14,095 bases of DNA from an uncultured Ruminococcus sp. (GTDB taxonomy: Bacteria > Bacillota > Clostridia > Oscillospirales > CAG-272): the NCBI GenBank assembly GCA_902797495.1, contig CADBTH010000060.1:1-14095 (forward strand). The letters are read 5' to 3'. The position numbers and the translations under genes are program-made. Positions within the stretch are counted from its first letter, which is position 1, and every line of letters begins with the position of its first letter. Positions 1 to 7,476 of the stretch are shown piece by piece. Under the pieces are notes generated by a model, which did not search any database, was not told the DNA's origin, and worked only from the letters and a program-made list of their open reading frames with translations.

Positions 1-1
1 C

Positions 2-358
2 CCCGTTATGGGAGTGGTCGATAAATTCGCGACGGGAAAATACGAGCTCGAGCATTTTCTCGTCGGCAAAGGCCCGCTTTGCGATTACCTCGCAAAAAAT
101 ACGATCGAGGAAGCGGAGAGAACGTCTCCTTATAGAACGTGGACAAGAGTGATCTGGGACGTGACCGCCGTCGCGTGGCTTGTCGACGAAGACTGCGCTT
201 TTATGCTCGACGAACTGAAGCCCCGCTTTATGCCGACGTATGAAAAAGAATACGATTACGACGACGGAAGGCTCGAATATACTTACGTTTTTCAAATATG
301 GCGCGACGCGCTGTTTGACGATCTTTTCGGGAGGTTGACAAGATATGAAAATATATAA
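2..358 (+). CDS. Nucleoside hydrolase, C-terminal part (5' truncated by window edge)
   Basis: The frame is open from the first complete codon (position 2), so the gene begins outside the window; the ATG at 8 is very unlikely to be the true start. About 118 residues remain, against roughly 300 for the family. The best marker is WDVTAVAWLV (around positions 155-184): an Asp followed by a small hydrophobic helix is typical of the C-terminal active-site segment of inosine-uridine-type nucleoside hydrolases, where that Asp helps bind the catalytic calcium. Such enzymes split ribonucleosides into base and ribose in the cytoplasm. The gene ends 14 nt inside the following sugar kinase gene, so the two are probably translationally coupled, with the kinase phosphorylating the released ribose. 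Assignment rests on one motif plus context; the N-terminal Asp cluster that would confirm it is not visible. Confidence 0.72.
   Translation, partial: PVMGVVDKFATGKYELEHFLVGKGPLCDYLAKNTIEEAERTSPYRTWTRVIWDVTAVAWLVDEDCAFMLDELKPRFMPTYEKEYDYDDGRLEYTYVFQIWRDALFDDLFGRLTRYENI
329..335 (+). promoter_or_regulatory. Ribosome binding site of the ribokinase gene, inside the upstream gene
   Basis: GGGAGGT lies 9 nt before the ATG at 345 and within the coding sequence of the nucleoside hydrolase. It fixes the kinase start and explains the 14-nt gene overlap. Confidence 0.8.
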
Positions 359-1223
359 TCTGGGATCTGTAAACGTCGACTACGTATACTCTGTCGATCA
401 TTTTGTCTCGGCGGGAGAGACTATCTCGTCGGACAAAATGGAGGTCTTTCCCGGCGGTAAAGGACTCAATCAGTCCGTAGCTCTTGCGCGAGCGGGAGCC
501 GACGTCGTTCACGGCGCGCTGATCGGCGACGGCGCCGAATTCCTCGCGGAACAGATGAAGTCGTCCGGCGTTGATACTTCAAAGCTGAAAAGGGTCGCCG
601 GCAGTCCGGGTCACGCGATAATACAGGTCGACCGCAACGGAGAAAACTGTATTATGCTGTTTGCCGGCACGAACAGACAGATTGATCCGTCATACGTAGA
701 TTTCTTTCTTTCGGATGCGGCCGCGGGCGATTTTCTTCTCGCTCAGAACGAAACGAACTGCTTGAAGGAGGCTTTCCTTGCGGCGCGGGAAAAGGGAATG
801 AAGATCTCTTTCAACCCGTCTCCTTTCGACGAAAAGATAAAAGATTTGCCTCTGGAGCTCGTCGATCTTTGGTTCTGCAACGAGATCGAAGGCGCGGCGC
901 TGACGGGTGCGTCGGACGTCGACGGGATATGCAAAGGGTTCAGAAAAAAGTATCCTGCAGCAACCCTTATACTGACACTCGGCGAAGAGGGAAGCGTTTG
1001 TTGCGGCAGAGACGGCGTCTTCAGACAAAAGGCTTACCGTGCAGAGCCTGTCGATACGACGGCGGCGGGCGACACTTTCACGGGATACTACCTCGCTTGT
1101 GTCTCTAAGAATTTGAGCCTTACAGATTCAATGGACGCAGCTTCCCGAGCTTCCGCGATCACTGTCTCACGCATGGGCGCTTCGAGCTCGATCCCATATT
1201 TCGACGAACTGAAAACAGTTTAA
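345..1223 (+). CDS. rbsK: Ribokinase-like PfkB-family sugar kinase
   Basis: This 292-residue cytoplasmic kinase most likely converts D-ribose and ATP to ribose 5-phosphate, feeding the pentose phosphate pathway. PfkB features are clear: the substrate-binding GGKGLNQ at residues 37-43, the NE pair at 179-180, the ATP-site segment TLGEEG at 211-216, and the signature DTTAAGDTFTG at 237-247, whose Asp243 is the expected catalytic base. The C-terminal RMGASSSIP (276-284) matches the monovalent-cation/ribokinase tail pattern. Length is close to the roughly 300 residues usual for ribokinases. The start at 345 has a well-placed GGGAGG and overlaps the nucleoside hydrolase end by 14 nt, pointing to salvage of ribose from nucleosides rather than uptake of free ribose. 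A different pentose or nucleoside as substrate cannot be excluded. An intrinsic terminator follows 23 nt after the stop. Confidence 0.92.
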   Translation: MKIYNLGSVNVDYVYSVDHFVSAGETISSDKMEVFPGGKGLNQSVALARAGADVVHGALIGDGAEFLAEQMKSSGVDTSKLKRVAGSPGHAIIQVDRNGENCIMLFAGTNRQIDPSYVDFFLSDAAAGDFLLAQNETNCLKEAFLAAREKGMKISFNPSPFDEKIKDLPLELVDLWFCNEIEGAALTGASDVDGICKGFRKKYPAATLILTLGEEGSVCCGRDGVFRQKAYRAEPVDTTAAGDTFTGYYLACVSKNLSLTDSMDAASRASAITVSRMGASSSIPYFDELKTV

Positions 1224-1246
1224 GAAGTATAAAAATCAGATAAACG

Positions 1247-1268
1247 GCGCCTTGCGGCGCTTTTTTTT
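1247..1268 (+). terminator. Intrinsic terminator after the ribokinase gene
   Basis: GCGCC (1247-1251), loop TTGC, GGCGC (1256-1260), then eight consecutive T (1261-1268). It ends the salvage operon and isolates it from the next one. Confidence 0.88.
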
Positions 1269-1344
1269 GTATAGAGAAGCGTATAAAAACAGAGAAAAGC
1301 AGGATAATATGTATTAATATATAATATTAATATAAAATTAACTA
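1269..1344. other. AT-rich spacer with AT palindrome upstream of the promoter
   Basis: There is no gene here. The spacer holds a perfect 8-bp inverted repeat, ATTAATAT (1313-1320) and ATATTAAT (1324-1331), separated by ATA, ending 13 bp before the -35 box of the next promoter. It could act as an A/T-rich UP element or as a regulator site; the sequence alone does not decide this. Confidence 0.5.
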
Positions 1345-1373
1345 TTGCAAATTAAGTGAGTATAGTGTATAAT
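1345..1373 (+). promoter_or_regulatory. Sigma-A type promoter of the surface-polymer operon
   Basis: The -35 box TTGCAA (1345-1350) and a perfect -10 box TATAAT (1368-1373) are separated by the optimal 17 bp. Expected transcription start is near 1380, leaving an untranslated leader of about 100 nt before the first gene at 1484. Confidence 0.8.
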
Positions 1374-1384
1374 GTGTCAGAAAG

Positions 1385-1439
1385 GGGGTTTATAACTCGC
1401 AATAAGAGTTTTTTTGCTGCGGTTATAAACACCGTTTTT
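1385..1439 (+). promoter_or_regulatory. Leader stem-loop followed by a T-run, possible attenuator
   Basis: A perfect 9-bp inverted repeat, GTTTATAAC (1388-1396) with GTTATAAAC (1422-1430), is extended inwards by CGCA/TGCG (1398-1401 with 1418-1421, T1397 bulged) and outwards by GG/CC (1385-1386 with 1432-1433). TTTTT follows at 1435-1439. In the transcript this is a long hairpin with a short U-run, located between the predicted start site and the ribosome binding site, so it has the shape of a weak intrinsic terminator. I do not recognise a known riboswitch class. Confidence 0.5.
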
Positions 1440-1459
1440 ACGATCAGTTCAACTGACGT
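1440..1459 (+). promoter_or_regulatory. Second small leader hairpin
   Basis: ACG (1440-1442), bulged A1443 and TCAG (1444-1447) pair with CTGA (1453-1456) and CGT (1457-1459) around the loop TTCAA. It sits directly downstream of the first hairpin and ends 9 nt before the purine-rich ribosome binding site at 1469-1476, so it could influence access to the start. Confidence 0.4.
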
Positions 1460-1483
1460 TTGCGCGTGAAAGAGAGTTTGATA

Positions 1484-4321
1484 ATGTTTACAGTATTATA
1501 TAACGTCGTCATTACCCCGCTCGTTTATCTGATGGAAATGATATTCTGGATCATGTACAGAATATTCGGAGGAGTCGGAGTTGCTATCATAGGTGTCAGC
1601 CTTGCGGTCAACCTGCTTTGCCTGCCCCTGTACCGCAGAGCAGACGCCATTCAGACGGAACAGCGCGAAAAGCAGAAGAAGATGGAAAAGTGGACGAATC
1701 ACATCCGCGACGCCTTCAAGGGCGACGAGCGTGTGATGATGCAGCAGGCGTATTACCGCGAACAGCACTACAGTCCGCTCTCAGTTTTCAAGAACTCGAT
1801 ATCTCTTCTGCTTCAGATACCGTTCTTCATGGCTGCGTACAATTATCTGTCGCACCTTGAACTTCTCTCGGGCACGTCTTTTTGGTTCATCAAGGATCTC
1901 TCGAAGCCGGACGGGCTCCTCACTATCGGAGGAGTTGCGATAAACCTTCTTCCGATCCTCATGACGCTCATAAACTTCGTATCGAGCACAATCTATACGA
2001 GAGGGTATAAATTCAAAGAGAAGTGGCAGCTTTACGTTATAGCTATCGTATTCCTCGTCCTTCTTTACAAGAGCCCGGCGGGACTCGTATTCTACTGGAC
2101 TCTCAACAATCTCTTCTCGCTTCTTAAAAACGTATTCATGCGCGCCGTTCACCTTACGAAGCGTCAGCAGGGTATTGCTCTGTCTCTTATCGGCGCCGCT
2201 ATTTGCGCTTTCATGATAGTGAGAGCGCCCAAAGGCCCGATTAGCCGCGCGCACAGCTATATGCTCGGTATTGCGGCGTTCGTGATCCTCAGCATACCGC
2301 TTATCAGATATATCGCTTCCGCTGTCAAAGAGAAAAGGAGCGTATCCGGAAAAGCCCCGAACAAAGTCCTGTCCGCGATCACGGGATTCATCCCGAGAGC
2401 GATCTCGAAATGCGACAAGAAGGTATTCGTCCTTTCGGCGTTGGTGCTTTCCGTACTCATCGGCGCGCTCATACCTCTCTCCGTCATCAGCGCGTCTCCG
2501 ATCGAGTTTTTGAATCTCGGAGACACGGTTACACCTTTCGAGTATATCCTCCATACTCTCCCCGTCGCGATCGGATTCTTCGTGCTTTGGCTCGGAGTAT
2601 TCTATCTTCTCTCGAGCGAGAAAGGAAAGCGTCTGTTCTCCTTCTTTACGCTGAACGCTGCGATAGTTGCGGTGGTTGACTTCATGTTTATCAGCCGAAG
2701 CTTCGGAACTGTCGACACGAGCCTCAATTATGCCGGACAGTTCATGTATACCGCGAAGGAAAAGCTCATCAATATAGCGGTTATTATCGGTATAGTTTTG
2801 ATCGTATCCGCAATATTGAATCTGAAGCCGTCTGTCACCGGGGTATTCGCGGCAGTACTTCTTATCGCCACGATAGGCATTTCCGTATACAGCGCGATAG
2901 GTACGAGGACAGAGCTTTCAAAAGTGAAAGTAACCAAGACGGAAACTCTCGCAAACGACGGTTCGAGCCGCGTCCTTCACTTCAGCAAAGAGGGGAAGAA
3001 TGTGATGGTCATCATGCTCGACCGCGCGATGGGCGACTACGTTCCGTATCTGTTCAACGAAAAACCGGAGCTCAAAGAGCAGTTCACCGGATTCACGTAT
3101 TATCCGAACACGATCTCACACGGCTTCTTCACCGTATTCGGCGCGCCGGAGCTTTTCGGCGGATATGAATACACGCCGGTCGAAATGAACAAGCGCTCCG
3201 ACGAGCTAATGGTGGAAAAGCACAACGAAGCGCTGCTCACGCTACCCGTCATCTTCGGCGAGAACGGTTACGACGTAACAGTAACAGACCCGCCGTACGC
3301 AAACTACGGATGGGAAAAAGCGCACGATTATTCGCGTTACTATGAATACGATTATATCGACGTCTACGGTCTCGAGGGCGGCGAATGCCTGAATCTGCTC
3401 TCGTCCGAAGACCTGAAACTGCTGTACGGTCTCGACAGAAACCGCTCGTTCTACTACTACAGTCTTATGAAGGCGGCACCGAATTTTGCAGGCCGATTCA
3501 TTTACGACGAGGGCAAGTATATGTCGCTGTCCCTGCGCGCCGATTCACATATCGACGAGACTTTCCTCGGACAGTATGCGGAGCTTTCAAATCTCGACGA
3601 TCTGACGGATATCCAGGAGGGCGAAAACAACAACCTGACTCTTTTCCAGAGTGCTATGACGCACACCCCCTCCAAGCTTGTCCTCCCGGATTACACGCTT
3701 CCGACCGGAAACGAGGATACGGTCGAACCGGACATGTCGCTCTACACGCTCGACGGAAGGACCGCGGACGTTTACAACGACGTTCAGCCGTATCACTACC
3801 ACGTGAATATGATGGCGTTTCTGAAGCTCGGCGAGTGGTTCGATTACCTCAAGGAGCAGGGAGTATACGACAACACGAGGATAATAATTGCTTCCGACCA
3901 CGGACGCGACCTCTATCAGTTTAAGGATATGATCTACGATAACGGTACCGAAGACACCGGCGACGACATAGACCTTGAATGCTTCAGACCTCTTTATATG
4001 TTCAAGGACTTCGGAGACGAGGGTGAGCTCTTGACCGATACGACGTTCATGACGATCGCCGATACACCGACTCTTGCGGTAAAAGACATCATAGACGATC
4101 CTGTGAATCCGTTCACCGGAAACGAAATAATCAACGACGAAAAGACCGCGCACGACCAGTACATAACGAGCTGCACTTACTTCCAGCCTGCTACGCATAA
4201 ATACGTTTTCAAGACCGACGACTTCGATTGGTACTCCGTACACGACGACGTCTTCGATATGGACAACTGGAAGAATCTCGGTCCGGCAAACGCAGAGGAA
4301 GGAGAGACGATCGAACAGTGA
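1484..4321 (+). CDS. YidC-like membrane domain fused to an alkaline-phosphatase-superfamily phosphotransferase
   Basis: I chose the ATG at 1484 (945 residues) because AAAGAGAG lies 7 nt upstream; an in-frame TTG at 1460 has no ribosome binding site. Residues about 30-220 align by eye with the YidC/Oxa1 core: a charged hairpin at 51-75, then QIPFFMAAYNYLSHLELL (111-128) and SPAGLVFYWTLNNLF (197-211). The conserved groove Arg of insertases is replaced by Asn43 in the segment SLAVNLLCLPLY. About seven further hydrophobic segments follow (roughly 229-246, 258-275, 313-333, 358-376, 386-403, 427-446, 450-470). The remainder (490-945) is an extracytoplasmic alkaline-phosphatase/sulfatase-superfamily domain: VMVIMLDR with Asp513, HGFFTVFG with candidate nucleophile Thr550, THTP with His727, and ASDHGRD with Asp805 and His806, matching the metal-site layout of LtaS and EptA-like transferases. 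Likely role (inference): moving a phospho-substituent onto a surface polymer. It is first in the operon and overlaps the next gene by 4 nt. Confidence 0.9.
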   Translation: MFTVLYNVVITPLVYLMEMIFWIMYRIFGGVGVAIIGVSLAVNLLCLPLYRRADAIQTEQREKQKKMEKWTNHIRDAFKGDERVMMQQAYYREQHYSPLSVFKNSISLLLQIPFFMAAYNYLSHLELLSGTSFWFIKDLSKPDGLLTIGGVAINLLPILMTLINFVSSTIYTRGYKFKEKWQLYVIAIVFLVLLYKSPAGLVFYWTLNNLFSLLKNVFMRAVHLTKRQQGIALSLIGAAICAFMIVRAPKGPISRAHSYMLGIAAFVILSIPLIRYIASAVKEKRSVSGKAPNKVLSAITGFIPRAISKCDKKVFVLSALVLSVLIGALIPLSVISASPIEFLNLGDTVTPFEYILHTLPVAIGFFVLWLGVFYLLSSEKGKRLFSFFTLNAAIVAVVDFMFISRSFGTVDTSLNYAGQFMYTAKEKLINIAVIIGIVLIVSAILNLKPSVTGVFAAVLLIATIGISVYSAIGTRTELSKVKVTKTETLANDGSSRVLHFSKEGKNVMVIMLDRAMGDYVPYLFNEKPELKEQFTGFTYYPNTISHGFFTVFGAPELFGGYEYTPVEMNKRSDELMVEKHNEALLTLPVIFGENGYDVTVTDPPYANYGWEKAHDYSRYYEYDYIDVYGLEGGECLNLLSSEDLKLLYGLDRNRSFYYYSLMKAAPNFAGRFIYDEGKYMSLSLRADSHIDETFLGQYAELSNLDDLTDIQEGENNNLTLFQSAMTHTPSKLVLPDYTLPTGNEDTVEPDMSLYTLDGRTADVYNDVQPYHYHVNMMAFLKLGEWFDYLKEQGVYDNTRIIIASDHGRDLYQFKDMIYDNGTEDTGDDIDLECFRPLYMFKDFGDEGELLTDTTFMTIADTPTLAVKDIIDDPVNPFTGNEIINDEKTAHDQYITSCTYFQPATHKYVFKTDDFDWYSVHDDVFDMDNWKNLGPANAEEGETIEQ
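4297..4306 (+). promoter_or_regulatory. Ribosome binding site supporting the GTG start at 4318
   Basis: GGAAGGAGAG lies at the end of the upstream gene, 11 nt before the GTG at 4318. It supports that start over longer in-frame alternatives beginning at 4228, which would lie deep in the upstream gene. Confidence 0.65.
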
Positions 4322-5613
4322 GACTTTTACTATACATAGATCCCGGCACGGGAGCGATGCTGTTTTCCATCATTATCGGAGTTGCGTCAGCGCTTCTGTT
4401 CCTTATCCAAAAGCTGAAATTAAAACTTAAGTTTCTCTTTTCCGGCGGTAAGATCCATACGGATAAACACGGAAAGAAAACGCCTTACCTGATCTTTGCG
4501 GAGAACAAGAGATACTGGAATCTCTTCAAGCCGATCTGCGACGAATTCGAACGCCGCGGCGAAGACCTCGTTTACTGGACTCAGTCTAAGGATGACCCCG
4601 TCTTCTCCGAGAAATACGAGCACGTCAAAGCCGAGTTTATCGGAGAGGGAAACAAGGCGTTCACAAAGCTCAATTTTGCAGACGCGACGATACTTCTTGC
4701 GACGACTCCGAACCTCGACGTGTATCAGTGGAAACGCTCTAAGGGAGTTGACCGTTACGTACATATCTATCACGCCGCCGGAAAGCACATCCTCTACAGA
4801 ATGTTCGCGCTCGACTTTTACGACGCGGTGCTTCTGACCGGAGACTTGCAGAGACCGTATATAAGACGTCTTGAAGAGATGAGAGACCTGCCTGAAAAAG
4901 AGCTCGTCGAAGTCGGCTCTCCGATCCTCGACGCGATGGCAGCAAGACTCGAAGCCGAAAAGAAGAACGACGCGGGATCGGATGAACACGTAAAGGACGG
5001 AGTAAACGTACTTCTCGCGCCGTCCTGGGGAGCGTCTTCTTTGCTCATGAAATACAAAGACGCTCTTATCGACGCCCTGTTGGCTACCGGTTTTTCGGTA
5101 ACAATCAGACCTCATCCGCAGTCCTTTACCTCCGATAAGGAAGAACTCGACCGCCTTATGGCAAAGTACCCCGATTCGGATAAACTGACGTGGAACCGCG
5201 ACAACAACAATTTTGACGTTCTGAAGAGATCGGACATAATGATCTCCGACTTCTCGGGAGTTATCCTCGATTTTACACTCATATTCGACAAACCCGTTCT
5301 TTACTCCGCGGGCGAACTTGACACGGCGATCTACGACGCCGCCTGGTTCGACAAGGAAGAGGCGGTCGACCTTTATAAAAAGCTCGGTATCGAGATAACT
5401 GAGTCCGATTTCCCGACTCTGCGCGAAAAGATACTCGCCGCAATAGACGACGAATCTCTCTCCGACGCGAGACGCGAAGTGAGAGACCTCGCGTGGGTCA
5501 ACAGAGGACAGGCAGCCTCCGCCGTGGTCGACTATCTCACCGCAAAGTATAAGGAACTCACCGAGATCGACGAGTCTCAGACGAAGGCATCAAAAAAGAA
5601 AAAAGACAACTGA
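4318..5613 (+). CDS. Membrane-anchored CDP-glycerol glycerophosphotransferase-like protein (TagF family)
   Basis: Translation probably starts at the GTG at 4318, giving 431 residues; its GTGA overlaps the TGA stop of the previous gene. Residues 6-12 read YIDPGTG, followed by one transmembrane segment (about 13-31) and a basic stretch, so the catalytic part probably faces the cytoplasm. The rest resembles the CDP-glycerol:poly(glycerophosphate) glycerophosphotransferase family: YHAAGKH with His152, LLAPSWG (232-238), RPHP with His266, and SDIMISDFSGVILDF (305-319), the usual nucleotide-binding region. TagF-type enzymes use two such histidines to transfer glycerol phosphate from CDP-glycerol to a lipid-linked acceptor. 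The C-terminus is a Lys-rich tail. No CDP-glycerol synthetase gene is present, while the next gene encodes a different nucleotidylyltransferase, so the natural donor may be another CDP-alcohol. Family confidence is high, donor unknown. Confidence 0.88.
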   Translation: MRLLLYIDPGTGAMLFSIIIGVASALLFLIQKLKLKLKFLFSGGKIHTDKHGKKTPYLIFAENKRYWNLFKPICDEFERRGEDLVYWTQSKDDPVFSEKYEHVKAEFIGEGNKAFTKLNFADATILLATTPNLDVYQWKRSKGVDRYVHIYHAAGKHILYRMFALDFYDAVLLTGDLQRPYIRRLEEMRDLPEKELVEVGSPILDAMAARLEAEKKNDAGSDEHVKDGVNVLLAPSWGASSLLMKYKDALIDALLATGFSVTIRPHPQSFTSDKEELDRLMAKYPDSDKLTWNRDNNNFDVLKRSDIMISDFSGVILDFTLIFDKPVLYSAGELDTAIYDAAWFDKEEAVDLYKKLGIEITESDFPTLREKILAAIDDESLSDARREVRDLAWVNRGQAASAVVDYLTAKYKELTEIDESQTKASKKKKDN

Positions 5614-5653
5614 TTACAGTTGAGAAAAATACCTCGAAGGAGGAATCTCATTT

Positions 5654-7468
5654 ATGCAGGCGATAATACTTGCCGCCGGAATGGGAAAAAGGCTCAAGGA
5701 CCTAACCAAAGACAACACTAAGTGCATGGTCAAGGTCAACGGCGTTTCTCTCATAGACCGTATGCTTCATCAGATCGAAGAGCTGTCCCTTTCCAGAATA
5801 GTCATCGTGACCGGCTACAAGGGAAGCGAGCTTACGGATTATATAAAAACTCTCGGTATCAAGACTCCGATAGTTTACATCGACAATCCGATCTACGATA
5901 AAACGAACAATATCTATTCGCTCTCTCTCGCCGAATGCGAGCTTACCGAGGACGACACTCTTCTGTTCGAGTCAGACCTGATATTTGACTCGTCTATAAT
6001 CAACGAGCTCGTAAACGATCCGCGCGATACCCTCGCGCTCGTCGACAAATACGAATCGTGGATGGACGGCACCTGCGTCACTCTCGACGAAGACGATTCG
6101 ATAATGTCATTCGTTCCGGGATCGAAGCTCAATCATGACAACGACGATATTTACTACAAGACCGTCAACATTTATAAATTCAGCAAAGAATTCTCGTCGA
6201 AATACTACGTTCCTTTCCTAAAGGCGTACAGAAGCGCCCTCGGAGAAAACGAGTATTACGAGCAGGTGCTCAGGGTTATCACCGATCTCGGAAGGGAATT
6301 CATTAAGGCGAAGAGGCTGAACGGTCAGAAATGGTACGAGATCGACGACGTTCAGGATCTCGATATCGCCGAGTCGATCTTCACGCCGGACACCGACGAA
6401 AAGGTCAAGCTCATCCAGAGCAGATACGGCGGCTATTGGAGGTATCCGAAGCTGCTCGATTTCTGCTACCTCGTCAACCCGTACTATCCTCCGAAGAGGA
6501 TGCTCGACGAGATCAAGGCAAGCTTTGACACGCTCATCACGGAATACCCGTCCGGTATGCGCGTCAACAGCCTTCTCGCAGCGAAGAATTTCGGCGTTAA
6601 GCAGGAGCATATCGTCGTCGGAAACGGCGCCGCGGAGCTCATCAAAGGCTTTATGGAGCGCATCTCCGGCGTGACCGGATTTATCCGTCCGACGTTCGAT
6701 GAGTATCCGAACAGGTACGCGAAGGAAGACTCCGTGTACTTTATCTCCGACAACCCCGACTTCAGCTACACGGCTGACGACGTTATCAACTTTTTCGATA
6801 AAACAGATATCGAAACTCTCGTTATCGTCAATCCGGACAACCCGACCGGCAATTATTTGCCCAAAAAAGATATACTCTCTCTCGTCGAATGGGCGAAGGA
6901 GAAGGGCGTGAAGTTTTTGCTCGACGAGTCTTTCGCGGATTTCTCCGACGAAGAGGACAACACCTTTATCAAAGAAGAGATCCTCGCAAAGTATCCCAAC
7001 CTCTACGTTATGAAATCGATATCGAAGTCATACGGCGTTCCCGGACTCCGCCTCGGCGTTTTCGCAACGTCGGACGAAGGGTGCATCGCGGGGATGAAAA
7101 AGGAAGTTGCGATCTGGAATATCAACTCTTTCGCGGAATTTTATATGCAGATAGAAGAGAAGTACAAAAAGGACTATGCTCTTGCGCTTGCAAAACTCCG
7201 GGCTGAAAGAGCCCGCTTCCAGACGGAACTGTCCCGTATCAACGGGATAAGAGTAGTTCCTTCTCAGGCGAATTACGTCATGGTGGAACTTGCAGACGGT
7301 ATTTCTCCCAAAGAACTTCTGAAGACTCTTCTCGTTAAGTACGAGATACTTATCAAGGAGCTCACCACGAAGACCGCCGGCAGGAATTATCTGCGTCTTG
7401 CGGTCAGAAACACGGAAGACAATGACGCTCTGCTGAACGCGCTTCGCAGCGAACTGGAAAACAGATAG
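5654..7468 (+). CDS. LicC-like nucleotidylyltransferase fused to CobD/HisC-like PLP enzyme
   Basis: This 604-residue cytoplasmic protein has two catalytic domains. Residues 1-245 form a LicC-type nucleotidylyltransferase: LAAGMGKRL (6-14), the metal-binding ESDLIFD (106-112) and the closing EIDDVQDLDIAE (229-240). Residues 258-604 form a fold-type I PLP enzyme of aminotransferase class I/II: GNGAAELI (323-330), NPDNPTGN (393-400) with Asn396, LLDESF with Asp424, SISKSYGVPGLRLG (455-468) with Schiff-base Lys458, and the carboxylate-binding region LRLAVRN (580-586). The PLP part looks like histidinol-phosphate aminotransferases and L-threonine-O-3-phosphate decarboxylases. A fusion of this kind should make an amino-alcohol phosphate and load it onto CMP, for example CDP-ethanolamine from phosphoserine (inference); transamination of a phospho-ketone is the alternative. 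AAGGAGGA (5637-5644) precedes the ATG by 9 nt. The gap to the previous gene is 40 nt. Confidence 0.92.
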   Translation: MQAIILAAGMGKRLKDLTKDNTKCMVKVNGVSLIDRMLHQIEELSLSRIVIVTGYKGSELTDYIKTLGIKTPIVYIDNPIYDKTNNIYSLSLAECELTEDDTLLFESDLIFDSSIINELVNDPRDTLALVDKYESWMDGTCVTLDEDDSIMSFVPGSKLNHDNDDIYYKTVNIYKFSKEFSSKYYVPFLKAYRSALGENEYYEQVLRVITDLGREFIKAKRLNGQKWYEIDDVQDLDIAESIFTPDTDEKVKLIQSRYGGYWRYPKLLDFCYLVNPYYPPKRMLDEIKASFDTLITEYPSGMRVNSLLAAKNFGVKQEHIVVGNGAAELIKGFMERISGVTGFIRPTFDEYPNRYAKEDSVYFISDNPDFSYTADDVINFFDKTDIETLVIVNPDNPTGNYLPKKDILSLVEWAKEKGVKFLLDESFADFSDEEDNTFIKEEILAKYPNLYVMKSISKSYGVPGLRLGVFATSDEGCIAGMKKEVAIWNINSFAEFYMQIEEKYKKDYALALAKLRAERARFQTELSRINGIRVVPSQANYVMVELADGISPKELLKTLLVKYEILIKELTTKTAGRNYLRLAVRNTEDNDALLNALRSELENR

Positions 7469-7476
7469 GAGACAGA

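Noticed and set aside
1460..1483. TTG start giving eight extra residues on the YidC-fused protein
   Set aside because: No ribosome binding site precedes it, and it lies at the base of the second leader hairpin; the ATG at 1484 has AAAGAGAG at good spacing.
1781..2554. Long - strand frame opposite the YidC-fused gene
   Set aside because: It is charged, repetitive shadow translation without motifs, opposite well-supported membrane helices.
4228..4317. Longer N-terminus for the TagF-like protein from an ATG at 4228
   Set aside because: It would overlap the upstream gene by more than 90 nt and add an Arg-rich stretch unlike the family; the GTG at 4318 begins just before YIDPGTG.
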